6,376 nucleotides of DNA from Pseudomonadota bacterium (GTDB taxonomy: Bacteria; Pseudomonadota; Alphaproteobacteria; Rhizobiales; Hyphomicrobiaceae). This document shows positions 5,955-6,376 of this stretch, piece after piece. The translations under genes and the position numbers were made by a program. Within the stretch, counting starts at the first letter, position 1. The number at the start of each line of letters is the position of its first letter. The stretch is from contig JAEVZQ010000102.1 of the NCBI GenBank assembly GCA_023392135.1, positions 1-6,376 on the forward strand, written 5' to 3'. The notes beneath the pieces are model-generated. The model was given only the letters and a program-made list of their open reading frames with translations, did not search any database and was not told the origin of the DNA.

Positions 5955-6376
5955 ATGACCCCACCAGAGCTCAACTTCGAAAATGACGCCCTATTTCTCG
6001 ATCTCGACGGTACGATGATCGACATCGCTCCGCATCCGGACGACGTCTTTGCGCCTCGTCAGCTCATCAGCTCGCTCGGCGCCTTGAGCCGGCAGTTGGG
6101 GGGCGCACTCGCGGTCGGTTCTGGGCGGCCGATCGTGACCATCGACGCGCTGCTGGCGCCGGTGCGATTGCCGGCTGCCGGCGTTCATGGCGCAGAGGTC
6201 CGGTTCGAAGCGGGACAACAGCGTATCGAGCGTGCGGCGCCGCCGATTCCCAATGGCGTGCGCTGGCTGCTTGCCCCCCTTGCCGGCATCAGGGGCGTGT
6301 TGATCGAGGACAAGACGATCGCCATCGCCGTCCACTTCCGCCAATCCCCCGACAGTGCCGAGCTGATCCGTCAGAC
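5955..6376 (+). CDS. otsB: Trehalose-6-phosphate phosphatase, N-terminal part
   Basis: This gene is cut by the right window edge after 140 complete codons; the family is about 250-270 residues, so roughly half is seen. OtsB removes phosphate from trehalose 6-phosphate to give trehalose, the second step of the OtsA-OtsB pathway, in the cytosol. It is a HAD-superfamily phosphatase: motif I FLDLDGT at 14-20 supplies nucleophile Asp16 and general acid Asp18, followed by APHPD at 25-29. Motif II SGRP is at 56-59, and the cap begins after AGVHGAE (75-81), which is shared with E. coli OtsB. A later EDKTIAIAVHFR segment also fits the family. The ATG at 5955 is chosen, although only a weak AAGAA precedes it. 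An in-frame ATG at 5907 would add 16 residues, but its AGAGG is one base away and it lies almost at the predicted transcription start. An EcfG-like promoter lies upstream; otsA may follow outside the window. Confidence 0.9.
   Translation, partial: MTPPELNFENDALFLDLDGTMIDIAPHPDDVFAPRQLISSLGALSRQLGGALAVGSGRPIVTIDALLAPVRLPAAGVHGAEVRFEAGQQRIERAAPPIPNGVRWLLAPLAGIRGVLIEDKTIAIAVHFRQSPDSAELIRQ

Overview
The window is GC-rich DNA that looks like the chromosome of an alphaproteobacterium, most likely of the order Hyphomicrobiales (Rhizobiales). This rests on two things. The secreted protein at 4055-5161 carries two copies of the DUF1236 domain, a family concentrated in that order. Two intergenic sites also match the promoter consensus of the alphaproteobacterial general stress sigma factor EcfG. 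No rRNA, tRNA, CRISPR array, insertion sequence or phage gene was seen.

Layout: 1-313 holds no gene I can establish, only a weak minus-strand reading frame running off the left edge and two small hairpins. Positions 314-3943 (+) encode a complete single-chain ATP-dependent 5-oxoprolinase (OplAH type, 1209 residues). The 111-bp gap 3944-4054 holds an EcfG-type promoter, two tandem hairpins (one a perfect 16-bp palindrome) and a strong ribosome binding site for the next gene. Positions 4055-5161 (+) encode an exported protein with a lysine/glutamine/glutamate-rich tandem-repeat region followed by two DUF1236 domains. A clean intrinsic terminator at 5206-5233 separates it from the convergent gene 5252-5635 (-), a RidA/YjgF-family protein lacking the usual substrate-binding arginine. 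The 319-bp divergent region 5636-5954 contains a second EcfG-like promoter, which faces the last gene. That gene, 5955 to the right edge (+), is the first half of trehalose-6-phosphate phosphatase (otsB).

How the parts may work together (inference): these are separate transcription units rather than one operon. The DUF1236 gene and otsB each have a GGAAC-N17-CGT(T/C) element about 60 bp before the start codon, so both may be induced together in the general stress response. Trehalose synthesis is a known output of that response in this class. OplAH recycles 5-oxoproline to glutamate, and RidA-family proteins often deal with reactive metabolites, but nothing in the sequence ties these two to the stress promoters. 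The most interesting thread is the stress-promoter pair and the repeat-bearing secreted protein that one of the promoters would drive.
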